Positions 1 to 7,495 of a DNA stretch of 12,713 nt are shown here, in pieces. Numbering within the stretch: position 1 is the first letter of the stretch; each line of letters begins with the position of its first letter. Below the pieces are notes generated by a model. The model saw nothing but the letters and a program-made list of their open reading frames with translations. It ran no database searches and was not told where the DNA came from. Where the stretch lies: the NCBI GenBank assembly GCA_030638205.1, contig DAOWFB010000100.1:1-12713 (forward strand). The letters are read 5' to 3'. The position numbers and the translations under genes are program-made. The stretch comes from Thalassospiraceae bacterium. GTDB lineage: Bacteria > Pseudomonadota > Alphaproteobacteria > Rhodospirillales > Magnetovibrionaceae.

Positions 1-1368
1 AACGGGCCTTATAAAAACGCATTTGAAATACTAAGCGGCCATCTGGGCCGGGCCGATTATCAACCGCCATATGAATTTTTTGCAGATGTATTGAACCGTG
101 GCGGGCGCAAGCAGCTAATGGCGCGCTTGGGATCTGACGCCGAAGACCCAATGGATGAATTTCTTTCACTGGCATTACAGTTTGAGCGTACCCACACCCC
201 GTCATTGCAGGGTTTCTTGCACTGGGTCAAAAGTGGGGCCACAGAAATAAAACGCGACATGGAAATAGCCGGGGCCAAGGTGCGGATAATGACCGTACAT
301 GGGGCTAAGGGGTTGGAAGCAAACATTGTTTTCCTGCCAGACACCTGCGCCAAACCGGCCCACCAACACGACAATAAAATACATTGGGAAATGGGGGAAA
401 ATAAAAACCCCAAAAATATAATGGTGCTGTGGTCGCCGGTTAAGGAAATGCGAACCAAACGAGTTAATGAATTAATTGAAAGTTCGCGTGCGCTTCGCGA
501 GCGCGAATACCGCCGCCTGCTTTATGTTGCCATGACTCGCGCCGCCGATAGGCTTTATATTGGTGGCTACGCCTCTGATAAGGGTCCGGCCGAGGGCTCA
601 TGGTATGAATTAATGGAAGTTGCTGTAAAAAAACTGGGTAAAGAAATTAAAACCCCCGATGGGGATATCTGGCGTTATGAATTAAAACAAGAAGCCAAAG
701 CAGATAAAAAAACAACCGATAGCGAAACCAGGCACGCGCCCCTGCCCGACTGGGCATCAAATCCGCCGCCGCCCGAACAAACCCCCGCCCGTCCACTGGC
801 CCCATCAATAATTGATGCGGGCGATAATGCCGCCGGCCCATTTGACGGTGATGATGATAAATCAAAAACCGTGGCATTTAAACGCGGGCGAGCCATACAT
901 AAATTGCTGGAAATACTGCCGGGCCTTGATAAGGAAACCAGAACAAAAGCGGGCGGGCGTTGGTTAGCGCAAGCAGAATTAGGTTTAACACAAATTGAAA
1001 TTACAGAAATACTAATTGAGGCCATGGCGGTTTTAGAAAATGAAAACCTTGCCCCATTATTTACAAACAACGCCATGGTCGAAGCACCAATAATAGGACG
1101 GGTCGGCGAGCATATAATATCGGGGCGCATTGATAGGCTGGTAGTAAACGAAGACGAAGTTATGATTATTGATTATAAAACCAACCGTAACCCACCGGAA
1201 AATACGGACGGCATCCACCCCGCCTATTTGCAGCAAATGGCAATTTATAAAACCCTATTGCGTGAAATTTACCCCAAGCTAAGGATTCGAGCATTTTTGC
1301 TCTGGACCCGGGGTGCGGTAGCCATGGAAATACCCCCCAAAAAGCTTGATGATTTTAAAATATCCTAA
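1..1368 (+). CDS. addA: AddA helicase-nuclease subunit, C-terminal part (5' end outside window)
   Basis: The frame is open from base 1, so this is the 3' part (455 codons) of a much longer gene. AddA is the helicase-nuclease subunit of AddAB, which processes double-strand DNA ends for RecA-dependent repair, the role RecBCD has in E. coli. Visible in order are the UvrD-type helicase motif TVHGAKGLE (about 292-318), the motif VI region YRRLLYVAMTRAADRLYI (508-561), a proline-rich linker (about 740-840), and a RecB-family nuclease domain. The nuclease shows RGRAIHKLLE (about 883), GRIDRL (about 1123), IDYKTN (about 1168) and QQMAIYK (about 1234). The Asp, Asp-Tyr-Lys and Gln/Tyr positions of the nuclease site are intact, so it should be active. 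The trxA gene follows on the same strand, a usual alphaproteobacterial neighbour. The TTG at 91 is only an internal codon. Confidence 0.95.
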   Translation, partial: NGPYKNAFEILSGHLGRADYQPPYEFFADVLNRGGRKQLMARLGSDAEDPMDEFLSLALQFERTHTPSLQGFLHWVKSGATEIKRDMEIAGAKVRIMTVHGAKGLEANIVFLPDTCAKPAHQHDNKIHWEMGENKNPKNIMVLWSPVKEMRTKRVNELIESSRALREREYRRLLYVAMTRAADRLYIGGYASDKGPAEGSWYELMEVAVKKLGKEIKTPDGDIWRYELKQEAKADKKTTDSETRHAPLPDWASNPPPPEQTPARPLAPSIIDAGDNAAGPFDGDDDKSKTVAFKRGRAIHKLLEILPGLDKETRTKAGGRWLAQAELGLTQIEITEILIEAMAVLENENLAPLFTNNAMVEAPIIGRVGEHIISGRIDRLVVNEDEVMIIDYKTNRNPPENTDGIHPAYLQQMAIYKTLLREIYPKLRIRAFLLWTRGAVAMEIPPKKLDDFKIS

Positions 1369-1374
1369 AGTAAT

Positions 1375-1402
1375 TTGACCATACGATTGGCCATGCTAGA
1401 TT
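1375..1402 (+). promoter_or_regulatory. candidate trxA promoter
   Basis: TTGACC at 1375-1380 matches the sigma-70 -35 consensus at five of six positions. TAGATT at 1397-1402 matches the -10 at four of six, with a 16-base spacer. Transcription would begin near 1409, about 40 bases before the trxA ATG. This sits just after the addA stop and would let trxA be expressed independently of addA. It is inferred from consensus only. Confidence 0.4.
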
Positions 1403-1410
1403 TAGGCCAA
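1387..1410. repeat. inverted repeat around the candidate trxA -10 box
   Basis: TTGGCC (1387-1392) and GGCCAA (1405-1410) are perfect inverted repeats 12 bases apart. They flank the candidate -10 box at 1397-1402. The layout resembles an operator for a dimeric regulator, but six-base arms can arise by chance and no regulator is known here. Confidence 0.3.
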
Positions 1411-1449
1411 CAAACAAATTGTCCGCAGACCTTAATGGGAAATCATAAA

Positions 1450-1764
1450 ATGAAAGATATAACTGACAGCTCTTTTGATGCCGATGTAATTAATTCGTCC
1501 ACTCCGGTACTAATCGATTTTTGGGCCGAATGGTGTGGTCCATGCAAACAAATTGCGCCTGCACTAGAAGAAATTGCCAGTGAAATGGCGGGCGAAGTTG
1601 AAATTGTAAAAATCAATATCGATGAAAACCCCATGACCCCATCTAAATACGGCGTGCGCGGCATACCAACATTAATGATTTTCAAAGATGGCGAACCCGC
1701 CAGCGTTAAAATTGGTGCGCTACCAAAAAGCAAACTAATAGAATGGATAAAAGGCGCGATTTAA
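1450..1764 (+). CDS. trxA: thioredoxin
   Basis: This 104-residue protein has the length and full pattern of a classical thioredoxin, the cytoplasmic dithiol that reduces ribonucleotide reductase and other disulfide proteins and is recharged by thioredoxin reductase. The active site WCGPC puts the redox cysteines at residues 29 and 32. The cis-proline loop GIPTL gives Pro73, and a buried Asp lies in LIDFWAEW. I chose ATG 1450 because it gives the standard N-terminus (MKDITDSSFDADV), is preceded by a weak GGGA about ten bases upstream, and lies downstream of the candidate promoter. The frame is open back to a TTG at 1375 and has further ATGs at 1393 and 1435, but those would add a non-conserved leader. 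Placement next to addA is typical of alphaproteobacteria. Confidence 0.95.
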   Translation: MKDITDSSFDADVINSSTPVLIDFWAEWCGPCKQIAPALEEIASEMAGEVEIVKINIDENPMTPSKYGVRGIPTLMIFKDGEPASVKIGALPKSKLIEWIKGAI

Positions 1765-1801
1765 AATTCGCCCTAAAATTTGTGCTGATATCTAAAAAAT
1801 T

Positions 1802-1838
1802 AAAAAGCCTTGGTATTTATATATGCCAGGGTTTTTTA
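1802..1838 (+). terminator. intrinsic terminator of trxA
   Basis: CCTTGGTA (1808-1815) pairs with TGCCAGGG (1824-1831) over eight base pairs, two of them G-U wobbles in + strand RNA. The loop is eight bases and a run of T follows from 1832. An A-run at 1802-1806 precedes the stem, so the stem could extend and the site might also help end the opposing folC transcript. In - strand RNA the two wobbles become C/A mismatches, so it should work better for trxA. Confidence 0.7.
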
Positions 1839-1854
1839 TTGAGAGTTTTTTTAT

Positions 1855-3159
1855 TTAACTATTTTCAGCCAAAACATGGCCGACCAAATAAAGCGAACCG
1901 CAAATAAGTATGCGTCCGTCTGTGCCGCCATCAGATTTTATTATATTTTCTATAGCAGAGGAAACATCCGGACTTACGTCCGCATCCATATTTAATTGCT
2001 TGGCAATATCAACGCTGGTTTCGGGGTTAAGTGAATTTTCCTCGCCCGGAACACTTACCGCACGAAGCCCCACGACGCGGGCTTCAAACGGTTTTAAAAA
2101 TTCTAGCGGCGGGCGGGTATCAAGTGCGCCAAACACCATCCATAGGGGCTTATCCCGCCAGTCACGGGTATGGCGGGAAATGGCCTCGGCGGCTGCTTTG
2201 TTATGCCCACCGTCGAGCCATAATTCCCAACCGCCCGGCAATTTTTCCACAAGCGGGCCTTGGCGTAGGTGTTGCAAACGCCCCTGCCACTGAACCGATT
2301 TAAGGCCAAGGGCAATGGCGCTGGGTGAAATATCAAAATCAGGTGCCAGCTGACGGGCCATGGCTACTGCCAACGCCGCATTTTGTACCTGATGGCGACC
2401 CGCCAATGCCGGCAAAGGCAGAGAAATTTCGGTTTTATCGTCACCGGTTGTTTCAGTAAATAAAAGTCCATCCGGCTTTACCCGCATGAACCAATCTCGC
2501 CCTTCCCATAAAATGGGTGCCCCAACTTCTTCGCCTGCCTTTTTTAATGTCAGCACGCCCTTGCGTGATGGCTGGTTGGCGGCGATGCAGGTAACGTCTT
2601 TTTTTAATATGCCCGCCTTTTCACCCATTATGTCTTCGATGGTATCGCCCAAGAAATGTTGGTGATCCATGGCGACCTGGGTAATACAGGTAAGGCGTGG
2701 TTTTTCGATCAAGTTAGTGGCATCAAGCCTGCCGCCCAACCCTGTTTCCAAAATCACAATATCGGCAGGGTTATTTGCAAAGGCCAAAAACGCGGCGGCT
2801 GTGGTGATTTCAAAAAATGTAATCGGCTGACCAGCATTGGCATGTTCGCATTCTCTCAACACGCTTGCTAATTCATCATCACTTATGGTTTTTCCGCCAA
2901 GATAAATTCGCTCGTTAAAATGAACCAGATGAGGCGAGGTATAAACATGAACCCGGTATCCGGCGGCCTCTAAAAATGCACGTAAGAATGCGGTGGTTGA
3001 GCCCTTGCCATTGGTTCCGGCAACATGAACAACGGGAGGAAGTTTTTTTTCAGGGTTTCCCAGCGCCATCAACAAACGTTGAATGCGTTCAAGGGTAAGA
3101 TCGATTAGCTTGGGGTGAAGGGTTAATAACCGCCCAAGGATTTGTTCATTTTTACCCAT
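1855..3159 (-). CDS. folC: bifunctional folylpolyglutamate synthase / dihydrofolate synthase
   Basis: FolC adds glutamate to dihydropteroate to make dihydrofolate and then adds further glutamates to folates in the cytoplasm, using ATP. The 434-residue length is normal. Visible are the P-loop VAGTNGKGST (residues 46-55), the YTSPHLVHFNERI loop (about 73-85), the ETGLGGRLDATN segment, the DHQHFLGDTIEDI and GEKAGIL motifs holding catalytic and metal-binding residues, DGGHN in the C-terminal domain, and the closing GSLYLVGHV. These are Mur-ligase-family signatures, and FolC is clear from the folate-specific loop. I use ATG 3159, which overlaps the accD stop as TGATG. The TTG one codon earlier is less likely. 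No clear Shine-Dalgarno is visible, so translation is probably coupled to accD. It is the last gene of the - strand cluster. Confidence 0.96.
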   Translation of the reverse strand: MGKNEQILGRLLTLHPKLIDLTLERIQRLLMALGNPEKKLPPVVHVAGTNGKGSTTAFLRAFLEAAGYRVHVYTSPHLVHFNERIYLGGKTISDDELASVLRECEHANAGQPITFFEITTAAAFLAFANNPADIVILETGLGGRLDATNLIEKPRLTCITQVAMDHQHFLGDTIEDIMGEKAGILKKDVTCIAANQPSRKGVLTLKKAGEEVGAPILWEGRDWFMRVKPDGLLFTETTGDDKTEISLPLPALAGRHQVQNAALAVAMARQLAPDFDISPSAIALGLKSVQWQGRLQHLRQGPLVEKLPGGWELWLDGGHNKAAAEAISRHTRDWRDKPLWMVFGALDTRPPLEFLKPFEARVVGLRAVSVPGEENSLNPETSVDIAKQLNMDADVSPDVSSAIENIIKSDGGTDGRILICGSLYLVGHVLAENS

Positions 3160-4142
3160 CAATCGACTATGGGTGGTTCGTTTTCAGGCGGACGGGCACC
3201 GTGTGGAATTGGCGCAGAGGCATTATCATTTTTGCTGTCGGTGGTCTTGGCCGCGGTACTTTTTTCCATTTTTATTACATCGCCTGGGCGCCCGGCGTTT
3301 CGCAATAACGATATTATCCGGGTAATGGTTTCGGCCAATTCCGCCCTAGGAATAACCATATCAATCATTCCGTGCTCTAAAAGATATTCTGCTTTTTGGA
3401 AATCTTCGGGTAGCTCTTCGCGAATTGTTTGTTCTATTACCCGTCTGCCGGCAAAGCCGATTATGCAGCCCGGTTCGGCAATGGCAATATCGCCAAGCAT
3501 GGCAAATGATGCCGAAACCCCGCCGGTGGTAGGGTCGGTCAACAATACAATGTATGGCAGGCCTTGTTCTTTTACTTCTTCCACGGCAATTGTGGTGCGC
3601 GGCAACTGCATTAAAGAAAGTGCGCCTTCTTGCATGCGCGCCCCGCCCGATGATGGAACAACCACAAGCGCCGCGTCCTGCACCTGAGCAAGGCGGGCGG
3701 CAGTTACAATACCTTCACCCACTGCAATACCCATGGAACCGCCCATGAAATCAAAATTAAATGCCGCCATTACAACGGCCATCCCGCCCATTTTACCGTG
3801 GGCGATTATCAACGCGTCTTTTTCGCCGGTTTTGTTTTGGTATTCTTTTAAACGCTCGGTATATTTTTTTCGGTCTTTGAATTTAAGCGGATCAATTACC
3901 GGGGTTTTAAGTTCAACCGTTTGGTATTCACCATTATCAAATAATAGTTCGAGACGTTTTTTTACCCCGATACGCAGGTGATGGCCGCAATGCTGGCAAA
4001 CGTGAAGATTGGTTTCAAGGTCGCGATGAAAAATCATCTGCTGGCACGATGGGCATTGGTGCCACAGGTTTTCCGGTGTTTCCTTGCCCCCGCCCACAAG
4101 TTCTTTTAGCTTGGGTCGGACAAAATCTTTTAACCAGTTCAT
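3159..4142 (-). CDS. accD: acetyl-CoA carboxylase carboxyltransferase, beta subunit
   Basis: AccD with AccA forms the carboxyltransferase that moves CO2 from biotin on AccB to acetyl-CoA, making malonyl-CoA for fatty-acid synthesis. The N-terminus carries the four-cysteine zinc ribbon: C30, C33, C49 and C52 in CPSC...CQHC. The crotonase-like core follows with GSMGIAVGEGI, PSSGGARMQEG, TDPTTGGVSASFAMLGD and GFAGRRVIEQT, all highly conserved. At 327 residues it is slightly longer than the minimal family because of a hydrophilic, Pro/Lys/Asn-rich C-terminal tail of about 40 residues, common and variable in alphaproteobacteria. The start is well supported by an upstream AAGGAT. It follows trpA after 21 bases and its stop overlaps the folC start. 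The trp–accD–folC order is the usual alphaproteobacterial one. Confidence 0.97.
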   Translation of the reverse strand: MNWLKDFVRPKLKELVGGGKETPENLWHQCPSCQQMIFHRDLETNLHVCQHCGHHLRIGVKKRLELLFDNGEYQTVELKTPVIDPLKFKDRKKYTERLKEYQNKTGEKDALIIAHGKMGGMAVVMAAFNFDFMGGSMGIAVGEGIVTAARLAQVQDAALVVVPSSGGARMQEGALSLMQLPRTTIAVEEVKEQGLPYIVLLTDPTTGGVSASFAMLGDIAIAEPGCIIGFAGRRVIEQTIREELPEDFQKAEYLLEHGMIDMVIPRAELAETITRIISLLRNAGRPGDVIKMEKSTAAKTTDSKNDNASAPIPHGARPPENEPPIVD

Positions 4143-4151
4143 CTGATAAAC

Positions 4152-4157
4152 ATCCTT
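4152..4157 (-). promoter_or_regulatory. ribosome binding site of accD
   Basis: AAGGAT on the - strand lies nine bases before the accD ATG and fixes that start. It is one of the clearer Shine-Dalgarno sites in the cluster. Confidence 0.7.
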
Positions 4158-4163
4158 AAAATC

Positions 4164-4994
4164 TTATTTCTTAACGCCGCTGGCTAGTTTGCTAACCAAT
4201 GATAGCACGTCTTTTACTGCATTAGGGCCAACATTTCCGCCATTATCCAGCCCTGCCTCTATTTGTTTTATCAAGGCCGAGCCCACAACCACCCCATCGG
4301 CAATGGTGGATAAATCGGCAACATCATCCGGGGTGGAAATACCAAAGCCAACCGCAATGGGTAAATCGGTAAATTTGCGAATGCGGTTTAATGATTGTTC
4401 CACATCATCCGCGCTGGCCTTTGCAGTGCCGGTAATGCCGGTAATTGAAACATAATAAACAAAACCAGACGCATTTTTTAAAACAACCGGCAGGCGTTCA
4501 TCGGTTGTTGTCGGTGCGGTCAGGTATATAAAATTAATTTCTGCGTCTATGGCTGGCAGGCATAATTCTGCCTCTTCTTCTGGTGGTAAATCAACAATGA
4601 TTAGCCCATCAACGCCGGCTTTCTTGGCATCGGCTAAAAACTTTTCCACCCCATAAATATAAATTGGATTGTAGTAGCCCATTAAAACTATGGGGGTGGT
4701 GTTATCAAACATGCGAAAGTCGGCAACCATGCTCAATGTTTTTGCCATGGTTTGACCATTTGCCAAGGCGCGCACCGATGCCGCCTGTATCGCCGGGCCA
4801 TCGGCCATGGGGTCGGAAAATGGCATGCCCAATTCAATAATATCGGCACCCGCATCCGGCAAACCTTTTAATATTTGAATTGATGTTTCAAGGTCGGGAT
4901 CGCCAGCAGTTATGAACGTGACAAATCCTGCGCGACCTTGCGATTTGAGGTCGCGAAATTTTGCATCTATTCTGGTTTCAAAATTAACGCTCAT
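4164..4994 (-). CDS. trpA: tryptophan synthase alpha subunit
   Basis: TrpA cleaves indole-3-glycerol phosphate to indole and glyceraldehyde-3-phosphate, and the indole is channelled to TrpB in the alpha2-beta2 complex. The 276-residue TIM barrel shows the signature ELGMPFSDPMADGPAIQ, with Glu54 and Asp65 matching catalytic Glu49 and Asp60 of the enterobacterial enzyme at the same spacing of 11. It also has LMGYYNPIYIYG, DGLIIVDLPPEE, the loop-6 region YLTAPTTTDER, and the phosphate-binding VGFGIS and VVVGSAL segments. All key residues are present. The start ATG overlaps the trpB stop as ATGA, implying translational coupling and equal subunit output. Confidence 0.97.
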   Translation of the reverse strand: MSVNFETRIDAKFRDLKSQGRAGFVTFITAGDPDLETSIQILKGLPDAGADIIELGMPFSDPMADGPAIQAASVRALANGQTMAKTLSMVADFRMFDNTTPIVLMGYYNPIYIYGVEKFLADAKKAGVDGLIIVDLPPEEEAELCLPAIDAEINFIYLTAPTTTDERLPVVLKNASGFVYYVSITGITGTAKASADDVEQSLNRIRKFTDLPIAVGFGISTPDDVADLSTIADGVVVGSALIKQIEAGLDNGGNVGPNAVKDVLSLVSKLASGVKK

Positions 4995-6229
4995 TTATCA
5001 TCACCATAAGCCGCAACCGTGGCAATGTCTTTGTCGCCACGTCCCGACAGATTAATAACAATGATGTTTTCTTTTGCCAAAGTCGGCGCAAGTTTTTCCA
5101 CATAAGCAATTGCATGGCTGCTTTCAAGCGCAGGGATTATTCCTTCTAGTTTTGTAAGTAACTTAAACGCGGCCACTGCCTCATCATCGGTAATGGAAAC
5201 ATATTGAACACGATCAATGTCGTGCAACCATGAATGCTCCGGCCCAATACCCGGATAATCCAAACCGGCAGAAACGGAATGGGCTTCTTTTATTTGCCCT
5301 TCGTCATCTTGTAATAAATATGTTCGGTTGCCATGCAAAACACCGGGACGTCCGGCAGAAAGAGATGCCGCGTGAAGGCCGGTTTCAATACCGCGTCCGG
5401 CGGCCTCAACCGCTATCATTTGAACGTCGCCGTCATCAAGAAACGGATGGAACAAACCCAACGCATTTGAGCCCCCGCCAATGCAGGCAACTAAAGTGTC
5501 GGGCAGACGGCCCTCGGCTTCAATAACTTGTGTCCGCACTTCATCACCAATAACACATTGAAAATCGCGCACCATTTCTGGATACGGATGTGGGCCGGCG
5601 GCGGTGCCAATTAGGTAATAAGTATTTTCAACATTAGCGACCCAATCGCGCATAGCTTCGTTCATTGCATCTTTCAATGAATTAGAACCAACCGTTACTG
5701 GTTTTACAATTGCACCAAGCATTTCCATGCGAAATACGTTTGGTGCTTGGCGTTCAATGTCTTTTGATCCCATATAAATAGTGCAGGGAATATTAAAAAG
5801 TGCGCATACCGTTGCGGTAGCAACCCCATGTTGGCCAGCCCCTGTTTCGGCAATGATGCGACCCTTGCCCATACGCTTGGCCAAAAGTATCTGACCGATG
5901 CAATTATTTATTTTGTGCGCCCCGGTATGGTTTAGATCTTCGCGTTTTAAATATATTTTTGCGCCCCCATCAGGAGTGGCTAAATGGTTGGTTAGGCGTT
6001 CGGCAAAATAAAGCGGGCTCGGGCGGCCAACGTACTGATTGAAATAATAAGTTATTGCCTTGGCAAATTCCGGGTCGGACTTGGCCGCAAAATATGCTTT
6101 TTCCACATCCAGTATTAATGGCATCAATGTTTCCGCAACGAAGCGTCCGCCGAAAATACCAAAATGACCTTCGTCATCGGGGCTGGTGCGAAGGGTGTTC
6201 TTGCCAGTAGGTGCTTGCGTCTTGCTCAT
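4991..6229 (-). CDS. trpB: tryptophan synthase beta subunit
   Basis: TrpB is the PLP enzyme that joins indole, delivered from TrpA, to serine to give tryptophan. It is of the common TrpB1 type at 412 residues. The PLP-binding lysine is K106 in EDLNHTGAHKINN, the catalytic glutamate is E128 in ETGAGQHG, and the cofactor phosphate is held by GGGSNALG. The C-terminal SGRGDKD is also conserved. The N-terminus (GHFGIFGGRFVAETLM) is typical after about 20 extra residues. The ATG is preceded by no recognisable Shine-Dalgarno, and 71 bases separate it from the trpF stop. This is the loosest junction in the run from pyrF to folC, although TrpF feeds the same pathway. The gene ends in an ATGA overlap with trpA. 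Confidence 0.97.
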   Translation of the reverse strand: MSKTQAPTGKNTLRTSPDDEGHFGIFGGRFVAETLMPLILDVEKAYFAAKSDPEFAKAITYYFNQYVGRPSPLYFAERLTNHLATPDGGAKIYLKREDLNHTGAHKINNCIGQILLAKRMGKGRIIAETGAGQHGVATATVCALFNIPCTIYMGSKDIERQAPNVFRMEMLGAIVKPVTVGSNSLKDAMNEAMRDWVANVENTYYLIGTAAGPHPYPEMVRDFQCVIGDEVRTQVIEAEGRLPDTLVACIGGGSNALGLFHPFLDDGDVQMIAVEAAGRGIETGLHAASLSAGRPGVLHGNRTYLLQDDEGQIKEAHSVSAGLDYPGIGPEHSWLHDIDRVQYVSITDDEAVAAFKLLTKLEGIIPALESSHAIAYVEKLAPTLAKENIIVINLSGRGDKDIATVAAYGDDK

Positions 6230-6250
6230 GGATGCGCAAATTAGCAGGGA

Positions 6251-6285
6251 GAGGCCTCAAAAGCCACTGGAAACAGCGTACTTTT
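6251..6285 (-). other. small imperfect hairpin and 8-base palindrome in the trpF–trpB gap
   Basis: On the - strand, AAAAG (6285-6281) can pair with CTTTT (6263-6259). An inner CGCTG/CAGTG stem with one wobble closes a TTTC loop. A perfect 8-base palindrome, GAGGCCTC (6251-6258), follows. No long T-run follows, so this is not a convincing terminator. It could be an mRNA processing or attenuation element ahead of trpB, or chance. Confidence 0.25.
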
Positions 6286-6300
6286 CATAGTTTACGCCAT

Positions 6301-7491
6301 CTAGCCACCGCGTTCGACCGCGTCTAAAAAGACGGCGATTTTGGCCGGATTCTTAACCCCCGGGGCGTCTTCGACCCCTGAAGAAACATCAACCATTGGG
6401 GCGCCTGTAATGGTAATGGCATTGCCAACGTTTTGGGCGGTCAAGCCACCGGCTAACAACCACGGCTTTTCCCACGTTTCATTGCTGATTAATTGCCAAT
6501 CAAATGGGGTCGCATTGCCACCGGGCCTGGTTGCATCAACCGGGGCCTTAGCGTCCAACAATATCCGGTCGCAAGATTTTTCGTATTCATGGGCAAGCGC
6601 CACGTCTTCGGGTGTGGCGATAGTCATCGCCTTAAAAACCTGCAGCCCGCCGCTAAGCGCCTTTACCTCTGTCACTCGCGCAGGCGTTTCGCTGCCATGT
6701 AATTGAATAGCATCGATGGGCAGTGCTTTTGTAATGGATGCCACGTCTTGATTGGTAGGATCAACCATTAGGGCAACTTTTAATATTCCATCTGGCACCA
6801 TTGCCATTAATGCCTCGGCCTCCACCGTTGTTATGGCCCGGGGGCTGGGTGGAAAAAACACAAAACCAAGCATGGCGGCCCCGCCATCAATCGCTGCTTT
6901 GAGTGCGGCTTTGGAATTAATGCCGCAAATTTTTGCTCTTGCTTTGACTGCCTTGTTATAAGCAGCCGATATCAACCCGCCCAAAAGCATAATCATGATA
7001 AATTCGATAATAATATGCGATGGTTCGAGAACAATATTCGATGGTTCGAGAACAATATGCGCTGGCGCTTTAAGCCAAATGTTTTTTGATACTTGCAACA
7101 AAGCTTCAATCTTGAGAAAAAACAAACCTATAACTATTGCCGTAGGTATCAACACAATTGCTGCTGCAACAATTAGCGAAAAAGTATTTTTCCACTGGCT
7201 AATTCTGGTAATGGATTTTATGGCGGGGAGGGAAAATCCAAATCGTGCCCAACCTGTTGGGGTGCGGCCCATGGTTACAGGCACAACAGTCGAAAGATAA
7301 AAAATAACAACTAGGCCGTGAACTGCGTCCAGCGCTAAACGCATAGGTGAGCCAATTTCACGCGCCACCATAACCATGGCAATGGAAATAAAAAATGGAA
7401 TTAACGCAGTCTTGAGTATGGTTGAAAAATTGCGCCCAATCCGACGCAGGCCAGTTAAAATTATTAATAGCGGCGAGGAAACTTCGGCCAT
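6301..7491 (-). CDS. trpF: phosphoribosylanthranilate isomerase fused to an N-terminal four-helix membrane domain
   Basis: Residues ~185-396 are a complete TrpF, the TIM-barrel enzyme that isomerises phosphoribosylanthranilate to CdRP in tryptophan synthesis. It shows KICGIN with catalytic Cys189, LGFVFFPPSPR, IQLHGSE, LLDA with general-acid Asp313, RPGGN, FDW, LLAGGL and VDVSSGVE. Stand-alone TrpF starts a few residues before KICG, but this frame runs on upstream for ~180 residues with hydrophobic stretches at about 22-43, 53-75, 103-127 and 160-178. Charge pattern (RR.GR...K inside, KAVKAR after helix 4) predicts both ends cytoplasmic, which leaves TrpF in the cytosol. I chose ATG 7491 because it lies four bases after the pyrF stop with AAGGAT seven bases upstream. 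No credible internal trpF start was seen: ATGs at 6996 and 6990 and TTG at 6975 lack a Shine-Dalgarno, and the ATGs fall inside helix 4. I do not recognise the membrane domain's family. An assembly or sequencing error that removed a stop is the main alternative. Confidence 0.88.
   Translation of the reverse strand: MAEVSSPLLIILTGLRRIGRNFSTILKTALIPFFISIAMVMVAREIGSPMRLALDAVHGLVVIFYLSTVVPVTMGRTPTGWARFGFSLPAIKSITRISQWKNTFSLIVAAAIVLIPTAIVIGLFFLKIEALLQVSKNIWLKAPAHIVLEPSNIVLEPSHIIIEFIMIMLLGGLISAAYNKAVKARAKICGINSKAALKAAIDGGAAMLGFVFFPPSPRAITTVEAEALMAMVPDGILKVALMVDPTNQDVASITKALPIDAIQLHGSETPARVTEVKALSGGLQVFKAMTIATPEDVALAHEYEKSCDRILLDAKAPVDATRPGGNATPFDWQLISNETWEKPWLLAGGLTAQNVGNAITITGAPMVDVSSGVEDAPGVKNPAKIAVFLDAVERGG
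7012..7065. repeat. 21-base in-frame tandem repeat in the membrane–TrpF linker
   Basis: Two adjacent 21-base units (7012-7032 and 7033-7053) differ at one base. A partial third copy of the first 12 bases (7054-7065) has one mismatch to the first unit. Because 21 is a multiple of three, the repeat keeps the frame and encodes HIVLEPS-NIVLEPS-HI (about residues 145-160), just before predicted helix 4 on the side expected to face the periplasm. It looks like a recent slippage duplication. Confidence 0.85.
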
Positions 7492-7495
7492 CCCG

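Noticed and set aside
1375..1449. Longer thioredoxin beginning at TTG 1375 (or ATG 1393/1435).
   Set aside because: The added residues do not fit the thioredoxin N-terminus, and the TTG coincides with the candidate -35 box. ATG 1450 gives the standard length.
6940..7000. Separate trpF starting at an internal ATG (6996, 6990) or TTG (6975).
   Set aside because: None has a Shine-Dalgarno and the ATGs fall within a hydrophobic helix. The well-placed ribosome binding site is at the upstream ATG 7491. This remains the main alternative to test.
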